A stretch of DNA of 64,000 bases from Renibacterium salmoninarum ATCC 33209 (lineage in GTDB: Bacteria > Actinomycetota > Actinomycetes > Actinomycetales > Micrococcaceae). The stretch is taken from contig NC_010168.1 of the NCBI RefSeq assembly GCF_000018885.1, positions 2,170,001-2,234,000 of the forward strand, read 5' to 3'. Positions 35,696-45,660 of the stretch are shown here, in pieces (the first letter of the stretch is position 1; each line of letters starts with the position of its first letter). The position numbers and the translations under genes were made by a program. The notes under the pieces were generated by a model. The model was not told where the DNA came from, did no database searches, and was given only the letters and a program-made list of their open reading frames with translations.

Positions 35696-37504
35696 ATGGC
35701 TATCAGAAAACCCAGCTTCTCAGCTCTAGCCGGCGCCACTGGAGCCGCACTCATATTGCTCAGCGCTGGTGCTGGCATTGCGAATGCACAAACCCTCGCA
35801 GCCACACCGAAAGTCGCCCAGCCAGGCGTTACCAGCGCCAGTAATCCCTATGTCCCCACTGGCGCGGCATGGACACAGTCGTACTTTCCCTCCACTGACG
35901 ACGTCGAGCTGCATGCCGATGTACTCCGACCACAGAACCTGGCCGCGAACGCCAAAACTCCGGTTATCCTTTCGGTTGGCCCGTACTTTAGTCACGCTGG
36001 CCAAACTGGCTCCGAAGGACGCAGTCAAACCGGCCCCTCGGACAGATTTACCGATCTGATTGATGGTGCCAAGTTAATGGATCGCGGATACACCGTGGTG
36101 CTAGTTGATTTGCGCGGATTTGTCGGCAGTACTGGCTGCTTGGACTGGCAGGGTCCAGGCGAGCAGGCCGACGTCGCAGCGGCGGTCAATTGGGCCGCCA
36201 ACCAATCCTGGTCTACCGGCAAAGTTGGTCTGTACGGAAAATCCTATGATGCCAGTACCGGGCTGATGGGACTCGGCTCCGGTACTGCCGGGCTCAAAGC
36301 CGTGGTGGCCCAAGAGCCGGTTTACGATGCCTACCGCTACCTTTACAGCAACGGTGTGGCGCGACCTAACCATTCGGGAACTCCCGATGCTTATGGCGGC
36401 ATTGCCAAAATTCCCCCGGTTGGTGGCGCCAATGGCGATGATTCGCACTATGCCAAAAATACCGCGTACGAAAAATCGCACCCGGAGTGCGAAAAGAACA
36501 ATGACTCGCTGACCCAGAACGCTGATCACTCAGCCAAGTTCTGGAAAGACCGCAATGTGATCACTAAAGCCACTGGTTCAACCGTTCCCCTGTTTCTTAC
36601 GCAGGGACTCATCGAGCCCAACACCAAACCTGAGGGCGTAGACGAGCTGCTCAGCGCGTTCAAGGGACCCGTTCGTGTCTGGTTTGGCCAATGGGATCAC
36701 GTACGCGGAAACAACACCGATTCGGATGGCAACCTTGCCATGGGTAGGGCTGGCTGGTTCGACGAGGTCTTACGGTTCTACGACAAGAATCTCAAGGGCA
36801 TCAGCCCTTCCGTGACCGATCCGGCCTTTGCTATCGAAGGCAGCGATGGCGTCTGGCGGCAGCAGGACTCATGGCCGGGAGAAAGCGTTTCGGCTTCAGC
36901 GAAAATCGGTTCCGACAGCTATCCCGCACCAAAACAAAGTGCATTTTCTGCCGACAACGCCGAGCAAGCCAATGAAAACTCGAATTCCAAAGACATGGAC
37001 TCTGAGCCGAAGACGTTGAGCACAAAGGCAGCGGCCTCAGGAACCTCTGGGGTTTGGTCGCGTTCTCAGCCAGTCAGCGAGCGCACGCGAATCACCGGCA
37101 CGCCGACAGTTCATCTGCAAACCTCAAAGGCCAAAGGTAACGCGGTTGCAGCACTGTACGACGTCGCAGCGGATGGATCTGCGGTTCAGATCGATCTGAA
37201 CATTTCGGTGATTTCTGCTTCAGGCCAGACGGACTTTGCGCTCAAATCAACTGATTGGACGCTAGAAAAAGGTCATAGTCTCGCGGTACGTGTTTCCTCG
37301 GATGACGCGCGCAACTGGGCGGGCCTGGCAAATAGCGGCGCAATCAGCGTCTCTGGCGGCAGCATTGACTTGCAGCTGCAAAGTCCTTCATCGGATGTAG
37401 CTACCAAGGGCGACCGCTCGAGCTATTTGGATAGCTACTTGCAAGGTTCCCAAGCTACCGTGCCGAACACTACGCCAAGCTTTGAGCTGAGTCTCGGTAA
37501 CTAA
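35696..37504 (+). CDS. Secreted CocE/X-Pro dipeptidyl-peptidase (S15) family hydrolase
   Basis: The 602-residue protein begins with a clear signal peptide cut after IANA. The alpha/beta-hydrolase part has GLYGKSYDAS with the nucleophile Ser (about residue 183) and the catalytic His in FGQWDHVRG. The C-terminal beta-sandwich (X-Pro_C-like) carries GTPTVHLQ and HSLAVRVSSDD. It would cleave Xaa-Pro peptides or esters outside the cell. The ATG at 35696 is preferred over one at 35681, as GAGGA stands 6 bases before it. A terminator follows. Confidence 0.88.
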   Translation: MAIRKPSFSALAGATGAALILLSAGAGIANAQTLAATPKVAQPGVTSASNPYVPTGAAWTQSYFPSTDDVELHADVLRPQNLAANAKTPVILSVGPYFSHAGQTGSEGRSQTGPSDRFTDLIDGAKLMDRGYTVVLVDLRGFVGSTGCLDWQGPGEQADVAAAVNWAANQSWSTGKVGLYGKSYDASTGLMGLGSGTAGLKAVVAQEPVYDAYRYLYSNGVARPNHSGTPDAYGGIAKIPPVGGANGDDSHYAKNTAYEKSHPECEKNNDSLTQNADHSAKFWKDRNVITKATGSTVPLFLTQGLIEPNTKPEGVDELLSAFKGPVRVWFGQWDHVRGNNTDSDGNLAMGRAGWFDEVLRFYDKNLKGISPSVTDPAFAIEGSDGVWRQQDSWPGESVSASAKIGSDSYPAPKQSAFSADNAEQANENSNSKDMDSEPKTLSTKAAASGTSGVWSRSQPVSERTRITGTPTVHLQTSKAKGNAVAALYDVAADGSAVQIDLNISVISASGQTDFALKSTDWTLEKGHSLAVRVSSDDARNWAGLANSGAISVSGGSIDLQLQSPSSDVATKGDRSSYLDSYLQGSQATVPNTTPSFELSLGN

Positions 37505-37543
37505 GCTGCGTTAGTTAGTTCAACCAGCGGCGACCATTGGATG

Positions 37544-37583
37544 CCGGTGGTGGCCCGGGCTTCCCCTCCCTGGCCACCACCGG
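37544..37583. terminator. Bidirectional hairpin between S15 hydrolase and nrdR
   Basis: Perfect 12-bp GC-rich stem (37544-37555 and 37572-37583) with a 16-nt loop, between convergent genes. Confidence 0.7.
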
Positions 37584-37587
37584 AGTC

Positions 37588-38079
37588 TTAAGGGCGAACC
37601 TGTTTCTTCGCCGACTCTGCCGAACCGTCAAGGTCGGCTTCATGACGCAAGATTTCAATCGCGTGTTCAAAGTCGTCTAGCGACTCAAAAGCTTGGTAAA
37701 CGCTAGCGAAGCGAAGGTAAGCGATCTTATCCAGCTTCTGCAACGGGCCAAGGATCGCTAGTCCAACTTCGTGAGCTTCAATCTCGGCGGCACCGGAAGC
37801 GCGGATGTTTTCTTCGACTTCTTGAGCCAGCACAGCCAAATCGTCTTCGCTCACCGGTCGGCCTTGGCAGGCCTTGCGTACTCCGTTGATGACTTTGCCG
37901 CGACTAAACGGCTCGCCAATCCCGGAGCGCTTGATAACGGTCAGGCTGGTGGTCTCTACCGTGGTGAATCGACGTTCGCACTGCGGACATTGCCTGCGAC
38001 GGCGGATCGATGAGCCGTCATCGGAAACTCGGGAATCAACGACTCGCGAATCTGGGTGTCGGCAGAAGGGACAATACAC
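37588..38079 (-). CDS. nrdR: Transcriptional repressor NrdR
   Basis: NrdR represses ribonucleotide reductase genes, sensing dATP/ATP. The N-terminal zinc ribbon (CPFC ... CPQC within the first 34 residues) and the ATP-cone ([24 protein letters not shown]) are complete. The 163-residue length is normal. Two NrdR-like boxes lie 40-90 bases upstream, so it probably also controls itself. No nrd genes are in the window. Confidence 0.95.
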   Translation of the reverse strand: MYCPFCRHPDSRVVDSRVSDDGSSIRRRRQCPQCERRFTTVETTSLTVIKRSGIGEPFSRGKVINGVRKACQGRPVSEDDLAVLAQEVEENIRASGAAEIEAHEVGLAILGPLQKLDKIAYLRFASVYQAFESLDDFEHAIEILRHEADLDGSAESAKKQVRP

Positions 38080-38121
38080 GCTTCTACCTCCTATCCTGCG
38101 AAACTTTTCAACTCGATCTTA

Positions 38122-38169
38122 CAACTACATATAGATGAATTACAAGAACTTAATTACTAGATGTAGTGG
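38122..38169 (-). promoter_or_regulatory. Pair of NrdR-like boxes upstream of nrdR
   Basis: Two 16-base boxes, 38122-38137 (core ACTACATATAG) and 38154-38169 (reverse core ACTACATCTAG), have centres exactly 32 bp apart. NrdR boxes are established as two similar 16-mers about three helical turns apart in nrd promoters. They lie in the nrdR promoter region, so autoregulation is likely. Confidence 0.7.
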
Positions 38170-38182
38170 TTGAGCTTCGTGA

Positions 38183-39529
38183 TTAGCGCAATCGAATTGA
38201 GACGGCATCACCGTGACCAGGCAGCCCCTCAACCTGAGCGAGCGCAATGATGTGACCAGCAACTTCTTCGAGTGCTGATCGGTCATAGTCGATTATTTGA
38301 ATCGCTTTGAGAAAAGTGTGCACACCCAGACCAGAGGCAAAAGCCGCCGTTCCGCCCGTAGGCAAAATATGGTTCGATCCCGCACAATAGTCCCCCAAGC
38401 TCACCGGCGACGATGAACCTAAGAAGATTGCGCCTGCACTACGCACCTTGGCACCGTCTTCAGCCGAATTGACGGTCATAACTTCAAGGTGTTCGGCGGC
38501 GTACGCGCTGGCAACGTCAATGCCGGCGGCAATTGAATCCACCAGCACGACGGCGGCTTGCTCACCGCCGAGGGCCTGTGCGACTCGTTCCTGATGTTTC
38601 GTCAGGGCCAGCTGGACGACAAGCTGCTCCTGGACCGCCTCCGCCAAACGCGCGGAGTCAGTGACTAGCACAGAAGCCGCAAACGGATCATGTTCTGCTT
38701 GGCTAATCAGATCAGCCGCAACAAAAGGTGCCGACGCTGATTCATCAGCCAAAACCATAATTTCAGTTGGCCCAGCTTCGGCATCGATGCCCACCAAACC
38801 TTTGACCAGCCGCTTTGCCGTGGCAACAAAAATGTTGCCCGGGCCGGTCACCATATCCACCGGTTCAAGGCCAGCAAATTCCGCAGTTTCCGGAATGCCG
38901 TAGGCCAGTGCACCGATCGCTTGCGCGCCACCAATGGCATAGACCTCTTCGATGCCCAGGAGCGCCGCGGCGGCCAAGACACTAGGGTGCGGTAAGCCGT
39001 TATTGTCTTTTTGCGGCGGCGAAGCCAGCGCTATTGAACCAACGCCGGCCGCTAGCGCTGGCACAACGTTCATCACTACTGAGGAAGCGTAAGCCGCAAG
39101 CCCCCCGGGGACGTAAAGGCCAACTCGACGAATCGGCTCCCAACGCAAAAGCACGTTGGCGCCCGGGGCCAGTTGCACCGGAACATCTTCGGGGCGCTGG
39201 GCTTGGGCAACGGCGCTCGCGCGACGAAGAGATTCTTCAAGGGCAGCGCGTACCGCAGGATCCAACTCGGCTAGCGCCTGCTGCAAAGCACTCTGGGGTA
39301 CCCGCGGCTGGTTCTGAGTTACGCCGTCAAACCTTTGTGCTAGCTCGCGTAAAGCCGTCAGCCCGCCAGTGCGGACCGAATCCAGAATATTTTGCACGCT
39401 CGCCTCGGCGTCATGAGCGCTCTGAGCTTCCACGCGGGGCAATTCTCGCCGCAGTTGCATGAGGGAGAGTTTTTGGCCGCGCAAATCGATACTGCGCAGA
39501 ATCTGGGGATCACGGGTACTGGTCACCAA
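38183..39529 (-). CDS. hisD: Histidinol dehydrogenase
   Basis: HisD does the last two oxidations of histidine synthesis, using NAD and zinc. The signature GPGNIFVATAKRLVKGLVGI with the following DAEAGPTEIMVLAD is present, as are the Gln and His ligands in SQAEHDPFA and the late HILPTGGTA. The 448 residues are normal. No other his gene is in the window, so it is either separated from, or at the end of, a his operon. The start is GTG or a nearby codon. Confidence 0.94.
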   Translation of the reverse strand: MVTSTRDPQILRSIDLRGQKLSLMQLRRELPRVEAQSAHDAEASVQNILDSVRTGGLTALRELAQRFDGVTQNQPRVPQSALQQALAELDPAVRAALEESLRRASAVAQAQRPEDVPVQLAPGANVLLRWEPIRRVGLYVPGGLAAYASSVVMNVVPALAAGVGSIALASPPQKDNNGLPHPSVLAAAALLGIEEVYAIGGAQAIGALAYGIPETAEFAGLEPVDMVTGPGNIFVATAKRLVKGLVGIDAEAGPTEIMVLADESASAPFVAADLISQAEHDPFAASVLVTDSARLAEAVQEQLVVQLALTKHQERVAQALGGEQAAVVLVDSIAAGIDVASAYAAEHLEVMTVNSAEDGAKVRSAGAIFLGSSSPVSLGDYCAGSNHILPTGGTAAFASGLGVHTFLKAIQIIDYDRSALEEVAGHIIALAQVEGLPGHGDAVSIRLR

Positions 39530-39554
39530 AAAAGTCTAGCCGCAGTGGCGCTAA

Positions 39555-40106
39555 TTAGCCTTTTCCACCTACGGGCGAACGCAATAAACTCGCTAGGTTG
39601 GCGACAAAAAAGACCATCGCGCAAGCAAACGGCCAGAGTGCTAGCACGCCCAGCGAACGCAGCGAGAACGCTACCGATTCCGCTGCCGCGCTGGAGGTAT
39701 CTGGCCCCCAAAGCACACCCGCAAACGTGCCAAGCTGCCAGGCAATCACCGCACCAACGGCACAGCCTAGGATCGTCACCACGGCGGAAAGCCAAGCGCC
39801 ATTACGGTGCCGCTGTGGGATCAGTAATGCTCCAGTGATAATTCCGGCAACAAGAGTCAATCCGGCCAGCACCAAATCCCTTGGCAGCCAGGTCAGAGCA
39901 TCGGCGCCTTTTCCGTAGAAGGCTCCGCCCGGTGCTGCACACCACCACAACAGTGCGACAACTATTCCAGCTGCTGCTGTGCTAGAAAACCAACGCAGCA
40001 ACGACGCGGGCGGCGGCAAGGTGGTGTCGGCTGGATGTGGGGCCGCATAAACCTGTTGTGCCGTGCCGTAGGGCTGTTGATCCCAAGGCTGGTTTTGCTG
40101 CGACAT
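39555..40106 (-). CDS. Four-helix membrane protein downstream of dnaE
   Basis: The 183 residues begin with a Gln/Pro-rich cytoplasmic tail (SQQNQPWDQQPYG) and continue with about four transmembrane helices (SSTAAAGIVVALLWW, DLVLAGLTLVAGIITGALL, WLSAVVTILGCAVGAVIAW, LGVLALWPFACAMVFFVAN). Its start overlaps the dnaE stop, so it is co-translated with it. The family is unnamed. It lies between dnaE and hisD, as in Arthrobacter relatives. Confidence 0.72.
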   Translation of the reverse strand: MSQQNQPWDQQPYGTAQQVYAAPHPADTTLPPPASLLRWFSSTAAAGIVVALLWWCAAPGGAFYGKGADALTWLPRDLVLAGLTLVAGIITGALLIPQRHRNGAWLSAVVTILGCAVGAVIAWQLGTFAGVLWGPDTSSAAAESVAFSLRSLGVLALWPFACAMVFFVANLASLLRSPVGGKG

Positions 40107-43100
40107 CATGCCTCCAAACAAGTGGGGCCGAGTAAGACTTTCAAGTCACCGAAGAGCGCTGGGTTGGGATTCACGCGCCGGTGTAGCGGCAGTTTCATGA
40201 CCTTGACGGACGACGATCCGGCCAGATGCAGCCGCACCTCAGAGTTGCCCGGGTGTGTGCCTAAAACATCGCCCAGCGAGGTGATCACGCTTTCGGTCGC
40301 CTTGTGTTCTTGGAGCAGGATCACCACTGGACCGCCGTCGCCCTCAGTGATATCTGGCACGGTGAGTTCCATCGCGTTGAGCGTGATCGAACCATCATCT
40401 CGCTTCTGCAGGCGGCCTTTAATCGTCACGATCAGATCCTCGGCAAGAATCGTCGAGATTGGTCCGTAAACCTGACCAAAGAACATCACTTCCATTGACG
40501 CGCCCAAATCTTCGATCTCCGCCCGGGCATAAGCGTTACCGCTGGCTTTGGCGATTCGACGCGAAAGTGAAGTAATCATGCCCGCAATGGTGACGATCGC
40601 GCCGTCGGACAGGCCATCTTCACCGATCAGATAACTGATGGTGTGTTCGGCATGCTGGCTCAGCACGCCTTCCAAACCGCGCAACGGGTGATCGGAGACG
40701 TAAAGCCCCAGCATGTCTCGCTCGAAGGCCAGCTTGTCCTTCTTCTCCCACTCGGGCAAATCGGGCACGTCTGTGGAGAATCCCGGCTCGGCTTCTTCGT
40801 CGCTGAATCCGGCAAAAAGGTCAAACTGACCCACTGCTTCATTTCGTTTGAGCACCACGACGGAATCGATAGCTTCTTCGTGCACAGCGACCAACGCGCG
40901 TCTTGGGTGGCCTAGCGAATCAAATGCGCCAGCCTTGATGAGCGACTCAATGGTGCGCTTATTACAGACGACGGCGGGCACCTTGAGTAGGTAATCACTA
41001 AAGTTTTCGAAGGCGCCCTTTTCTTCGCGAGCACCGACCATGGCTTGCACCACGTTTGCGCCAACGTTGCGGATTGCGCCCATGCCGAAGCGGATATCGG
41101 TATCTACCGGGGTGAAGTTAACTGATGATTCATTGACATCCGGCGGTAGTACCGTGATGCCCATCCGACGACACTCATTGAGGTAGATCGCAAGTTTGTC
41201 TTTATCATCACCGACGGAAGTAAGCAGCGCAGCCATGTATTCGGCTGCGTAATGCTCCTTGAGGTAAGCCGTCCAGTAGGAAATCAACCCATAGGCGGCC
41301 GTATGGGCTTTGTTGAAGGCATAATCGGCGAAGGATTCAAGCACCTTCCACAACGCATCCATTGCGGCCTGCGAATAGCCGTTGGTTTTCATGCCCGCGA
41401 AGAAGTCAGCTTGCTGTTTATCAAGCTCAGATTTCTTCTTCTTACCCATAGCGCGACGCAAGATATCCGCTTGACCAAGTGAGAAGCCAGCCAACTTCTG
41501 CGCCGCCGCCATCACCTGCTCTTGGTAGACAATAAGGCCGTAAGTTGTGCCCAGAATGTCTTCGAGCGGAGCCTCAAGCTCCGGATGAATCGGAGTGATT
41601 TCTTGAAGCTTATTCTTGCGTAGCGCGTAGTTAGTGTGTGAATTAACACCCATCGGACCCGGACGATACAGTGCCAGAACCGCGGAGATATCTTCGAAAT
41701 TATCTGGCTTCATCAACTTGAGCAACGAACGCATCGGCCCGCCGTCAAGCTGGAAGACACCCAGTGTGTCACCGCGAGCAAGCAGCTCATAAGACGGCAC
41801 ATCGTCAAGTTCCAGGCCCTCTAAATCAAGGTCGAAGTCGCGATTGAGTTTGATGTTCTCAATGGCATCCGAAATGATCGTGAGGTTACGCAGACCCAAG
41901 AAGTCCATCTTGATCAGGCCTAGGCCTTCACACGTGGGGTAATCGAACTGGGTGATGATCTGGCCGTCTTGCTCACGGCGCATAATCGGGATGATGTCGA
42001 TCAGCGGATCTGAGGACATAATCACGCCGGCAGCGTGCACGCCCCATTGACGCTTGAGGCCTTCAATGCCAATCGCGGTATCAAAGACTTTCTGCGAATC
42101 CGGATCGGTTTTGATCAACTCACGGAGCTCTTCGGCCTCTGAATAGCGCTTAGCTTCCTTGTTATGTACGTCGGTCAGCGCCATACCTTTGCCCATGACA
42201 TCCGGCGGCATAGCCTTGGTCAGGCGCTCGCCCGTGGAGTATGGGTAGCCCAACACCCGCGAAGAGTCTTTCAGCGCCTGTTTCGCCTTGATAGTGCCAT
42301 AGGTGACAATCATCGCGACGCGTTCGTCACCATATTTTTCGGTCACATACCTAATAACCTCGCCGCGGCGACGATCATCGAAGTCAACGTCAAAGTCGGG
42401 CATTGAAACGCGTTCCGGGTTGAGGAACCGTTCGAAGATCAGGCCGTGTTTCAGCGGATCCAAATCAGTGATTCGCATCGCATAAGCAACCATGGAGCCC
42501 GCACCAGAACCACGGCCCGGCCCAACGCGGATTCCGTTGTTCTTCGCCCAGTTGATGAAGTCGGCCACCACCAGGAAGTAGCCGGGGAAACCCATCTGAG
42601 TGATAACGCCAACTTCGAACTCCGCCTGCTTGCGCACGTCTGCCGGAATTCCGCCCGGGTAGCGATAGTGCAAACCTTTTTCGACTTCTTTGACGAACCA
42701 AGATTGCTCGTTTTCGCCTTCCGGCACCGGGAACCTTGGCATGTAGCTGGCACCGGTATCGAAAGCTACTTCGCAGCGCTCCGCGATCAGTAAAGTGTTG
42801 TCGCAAGCGTCAGGGAAATCCCTGAAGAGTTCGCGCATCTCAAGGGGCGACTTCAAGTAGAATTCATCGGCGTCGAATTTAAAACGCTTCGGATCCGCCA
42901 AAGTTGAGCCAGATTGCACGCAGAGCAAAGCAGCGTGTGCGGACGCATCTTCGGCGTGTGTGTAGTGCAAGTCGTTGGTGGCCACCAGCGGCAAGTTCAG
43001 TTCTTTGGCGAGCTTCAGTAGATCGGCTTTGACGTTGCGCTCAATGTCCAGCCCGTGATCCATCAGCTCACAATAAAAATTGCCCTTTCCAAAAATATCT

Positions 43101-43636
43101 TGGAAATCGCTAGCCGCTTGCACAGCTTCTTTGTAGAGACCCAAGCCCAACTTAGTTGGCACCTCACCGGAAGGGCAGCCGGTGGAAGCGATCAGGCCTT
43201 TTCCATAAGTCTGCAACAAATCACGATCCATACGTGGTTTGTACAGATAACCTTCGAGCGAGGCCAAGGAAGACATCCGGAACAGGTTATGCATCCCCTG
43301 CGTCGTCTCCGACCACAGCGTCATGTGCGTATACGCACCAGCGCCGGCGACGTCCTTGCCGGAACCGTCGCCCCATTTCACCCTGGTGCGGTCGTTGTGA
43401 GCCGTACCAGGGGTCAAATAAGCTTCGACGCCGATAATCGGCTTGATGCCTGCGTTTTTGGCCTTAGACCAGAAGTCGAAAGCACCAAAAACAAAGCCAT
43501 GGTCCGTCGTCGCAAGCGAGTTCATGCCTAATTCGGCTGTGTGTTCAAAAAGGTCAGTCAGCCTGGCCGCGCCGTCAAGCATCGAGTACTCGGTGTGATT
43601 GTGAAGATGTACGAAAGAAGATTCAGTGCCGGTCAC
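40106..43636 (-). CDS. dnaE: DNA polymerase III subunit alpha
   Basis: This is the replicative polymerase. The 1176 residues have the PHP domain at the N-terminus (FVHLHNHTEYSMLDGAARL), the polymerase core with catalytic aspartates in PDFDVDFDD (about residue 410) and GPGRGSGAGS, the helix-hairpin-helix region, and a C-terminal OB domain (AIVTIAGMITSL). It is a DnaE1-type enzyme. The start is GTG. The PH-like pseudogene lies upstream. Confidence 0.97.
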   Translation of the reverse strand: MTGTESSFVHLHNHTEYSMLDGAARLTDLFEHTAELGMNSLATTDHGFVFGAFDFWSKAKNAGIKPIIGVEAYLTPGTAHNDRTRVKWGDGSGKDVAGAGAYTHMTLWSETTQGMHNLFRMSSLASLEGYLYKPRMDRDLLQTYGKGLIASTGCPSGEVPTKLGLGLYKEAVQAASDFQDIFGKGNFYCELMDHGLDIERNVKADLLKLAKELNLPLVATNDLHYTHAEDASAHAALLCVQSGSTLADPKRFKFDADEFYLKSPLEMRELFRDFPDACDNTLLIAERCEVAFDTGASYMPRFPVPEGENEQSWFVKEVEKGLHYRYPGGIPADVRKQAEFEVGVITQMGFPGYFLVVADFINWAKNNGIRVGPGRGSGAGSMVAYAMRITDLDPLKHGLIFERFLNPERVSMPDFDVDFDDRRRGEVIRYVTEKYGDERVAMIVTYGTIKAKQALKDSSRVLGYPYSTGERLTKAMPPDVMGKGMALTDVHNKEAKRYSEAEELRELIKTDPDSQKVFDTAIGIEGLKRQWGVHAAGVIMSSDPLIDIIPIMRREQDGQIITQFDYPTCEGLGLIKMDFLGLRNLTIISDAIENIKLNRDFDLDLEGLELDDVPSYELLARGDTLGVFQLDGGPMRSLLKLMKPDNFEDISAVLALYRPGPMGVNSHTNYALRKNKLQEITPIHPELEAPLEDILGTTYGLIVYQEQVMAAAQKLAGFSLGQADILRRAMGKKKKSELDKQQADFFAGMKTNGYSQAAMDALWKVLESFADYAFNKAHTAAYGLISYWTAYLKEHYAAEYMAALLTSVGDDKDKLAIYLNECRRMGITVLPPDVNESSVNFTPVDTDIRFGMGAIRNVGANVVQAMVGAREEKGAFENFSDYLLKVPAVVCNKRTIESLIKAGAFDSLGHPRRALVAVHEEAIDSVVVLKRNEAVGQFDLFAGFSDEEAEPGFSTDVPDLPEWEKKDKLAFERDMLGLYVSDHPLRGLEGVLSQHAEHTISYLIGEDGLSDGAIVTIAGMITSLSRRIAKASGNAYARAEIEDLGASMEVMFFGQVYGPISTILAEDLIVTIKGRLQKRDDGSITLNAMELTVPDITEGDGGPVVILLQEHKATESVITSLGDVLGTHPGNSEVRLHLAGSSSVKVMKLPLHRRVNPNPALFGDLKVLLGPTCLEA

Positions 43637-43696
43637 CTGTCCATTCTAGGACCGTTGTGACCGTGAAGCTGACCGACGCGCGCTCAACCGCGCAAG

Positions 43697-44667
43697 CTAC
43701 TGCAGATCCAAGATCAGCAAGCCCGGCCAACGAGCTGTTGCGCCCTGTAATGCCGAGATGAAATGCGGATATTCGGCAAAAACCGGGCGCTTCCCTCGAT
43801 AGGTGCTCTGCCCCAACAACACAGTCCGTCGCTGCCCATCCAAGGCAAACAGCTCAAGCGAATTGTTCTGTCCCAGCCCATAGTTTGGCGGCGAGGCCCG
43901 GATTTTACGCAATGAAGCAAAAGGGTAGAACTGCTGCTCCACGTAGATTCCGCCCTGGTCTACGCCAATCTGGCTGGGGGTCTTTCCCTTCACCTTTGCT
44001 ACCGCGGCTAAGGCAATAAGGCAGATAACGATCACAATCGCCAGGAAGATGAGCAGATTACGACCGCGACCGGAATACGCCTCGCGGTTGAGTACAAATC
44101 CTTGGCTCTGAACTGGTGTTGAATACTGATCTTGTCACGAGGTATCAACAAAATACCCAGCTGGCGTAGGAGCGGCTTGCGGCTGAGCTACTGCAAAGCT
44201 TTGCAACTGCGAAACCATGGTACTGAAGGCTTCACAGCTGAATCGGGAGCAAACAAAACGCTGCTCTAAGCCGCCGTGATCCACAATCAGGGTACGTGTG
44301 GTTGAGCTAGGGATGCCATTGGTGGACTGCTTGAGCACGTGGCTCCGAACCTCTACGTTCCGAGCATCGAACTCGGCGAACGTCCGAAACGCCTTAATGA
44401 TCGTGACTTGGGAACCTTGGATCCGCACCGTCATTCGCTTCCACCACAACGCGGAAAGCAGCATCAGGATCAAGACCACTCCGCCAACGCTGAAGGAAAT
44501 CAGCGTCACCAATTGCGGATTAGTCCGCAACGGAATACTCCAACCACGGAGAAAAATCAGTCCGGCCAGCGTCACTAAGCTGGCAAAAAAGTCCACCTAA
44601 TTATTGCCGCAATCAGCGATCCCACAGACTGCCGATACTCCGTGACAGTGGATTCCTGATAAGTCAT
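43697..44667 (-). pseudogene. PH-like membrane protein broken by a frameshift and an in-frame stop
   Basis: An ATG at 44667 opens MTYQESTVTEYRQSVGSLIA, then runs into TAG after WTFLPA. A missing T in the six-T run (44585-44590 on the complement) explains this, since the next frame continues FFASLVTLAGLIFLRGW, more helices and a bacterial PH-like domain (MTVRIQGSQVTIIKAF). That frame meets TGA at 44135-44137 and goes on without a new start for 34 codons, then TM helix plus a second PH-like part (PSQIGVDQGGIYVEQQF) to 43697. I read this as one gene with two lesions. Two separate genes are less likely. Confidence 0.62.
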
Positions 44668-44733
44668 CTCAATTCCGATCCCTCTGGTGCGACAACGCGT
44701 CTCAATTTACTAATTGAGCCAAAGTTAGCAGAA

Positions 44734-45660
44734 TCAGCCGCGCAGTGCTTGCAGTGCATAATCCAGGTCAGCAGGGTATTCACTGCTGACTTCAACCCAC
44801 TCGCCCGTCACCGGATGATCAAAGCCAAGCGACTTTGCGTGCAGCCACTGTCGAGTCAGGCCCAGTTCAGCTGCCAATTTAGGGTCTGCGCCGTAGGTGA
44901 GATCGCCAACACAGGGATGATTCAGAGCAGAAAAATGCACCCTGATCTGATGCGTGCGTCCGGTTTCTAGATGAACTTCAAGCAGCGAAGCTTTACCAAA
45001 TGCCTCAAGAACTTCATAGTGCGTCACCGATGGTCGGCCGTCCTCGATCACGGCGAACCGCCAGTCGTGGCCAGGATGCCTGCCGATCGGCGCGTCAACC
45101 GTGCCCCGTAGCGGGTCCGGTAGGCCCTGCACTACTGCATAGTAGACCTTATTGACCGTACGCTCCTTGAAGGCCCGTTTGAGCACCGTATAGGCCTGCT
45201 CGGTCTTAGCCACGACCATCACGCCAGAAGTGCCAACATCAAGACGATGCACAATGCCAGCCCGCTCAGCGGCCCCGGAGGTGGAAATCCGGTAACCCGC
45301 AGCTGCTAACGCGCCCACGACCGTGGGGCCAACCCAGCCCGGTGAGGGATGCGCAGCAACGCCAACCGGCTTATCGATCACTACGAAAGCGTCGTCATCA
45401 AGGAGAATGTTTAAATCGTCAACGGCTTCGACGACGACGGCGAGCGGATCACGTTGCTCCGGAATCGAAACCAAAACTGACATTCCAGTGAATAATCGCG
45501 CTGACTTGCCTAGCGATTTCCCTTCGCTGCTAACGTGACCTCCGTTCAGCAGCACCGCTGCCGCTGAACGCGAAATCTCCAACAACTGAGCCAGTGCCGC
45601 ATCAGCGCGGACGCCGTCGAACTCGTCGGTAACGCTCAACCGGACCTTATCTTCAGGCAT
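44734..45660 (-). CDS. RluD-type 23S rRNA pseudouridine synthase
   Basis: An N-terminal S4 RNA-binding domain ([27 protein letters not shown]) is followed by the RsuA/RluD catalytic core with the active Asp in [12 protein letters not shown], plus [12 protein letters not shown]. It isomerises uridines in large-subunit rRNA. The ATG at 45660 overlaps the lspA stop by 8 bases, the standard lspA-rluD pair. The RluD versus RluC type is inferred from context. Confidence 0.92.
   Translation of the reverse strand: MPEDKVRLSVTDEFDGVRADAALAQLLEISRSAAAVLLNGGHVSSEGKSLGKSARLFTGMSVLVSIPEQRDPLAVVVEAVDDLNILLDDDAFVVIDKPVGVAAHPSPGWVGPTVVGALAAAGYRISTSGAAERAGIVHRLDVGTSGVMVVAKTEQAYTVLKRAFKERTVNKVYYAVVQGLPDPLRGTVDAPIGRHPGHDWRFAVIEDGRPSVTHYEVLEAFGKASLLEVHLETGRTHQIRVHFSALNHPCVGDLTYGADPKLAAELGLTRQWLHAKSLGFDHPVTGEWVEVSSEYPADLDYALQALRG

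Noticed and set aside
42451..42806. Overlapping frames within dnaE suggesting a frameshift
   Set aside because: The dnaE frame is uninterrupted over 1176 codons with all polymerase motifs. The others are shadows.
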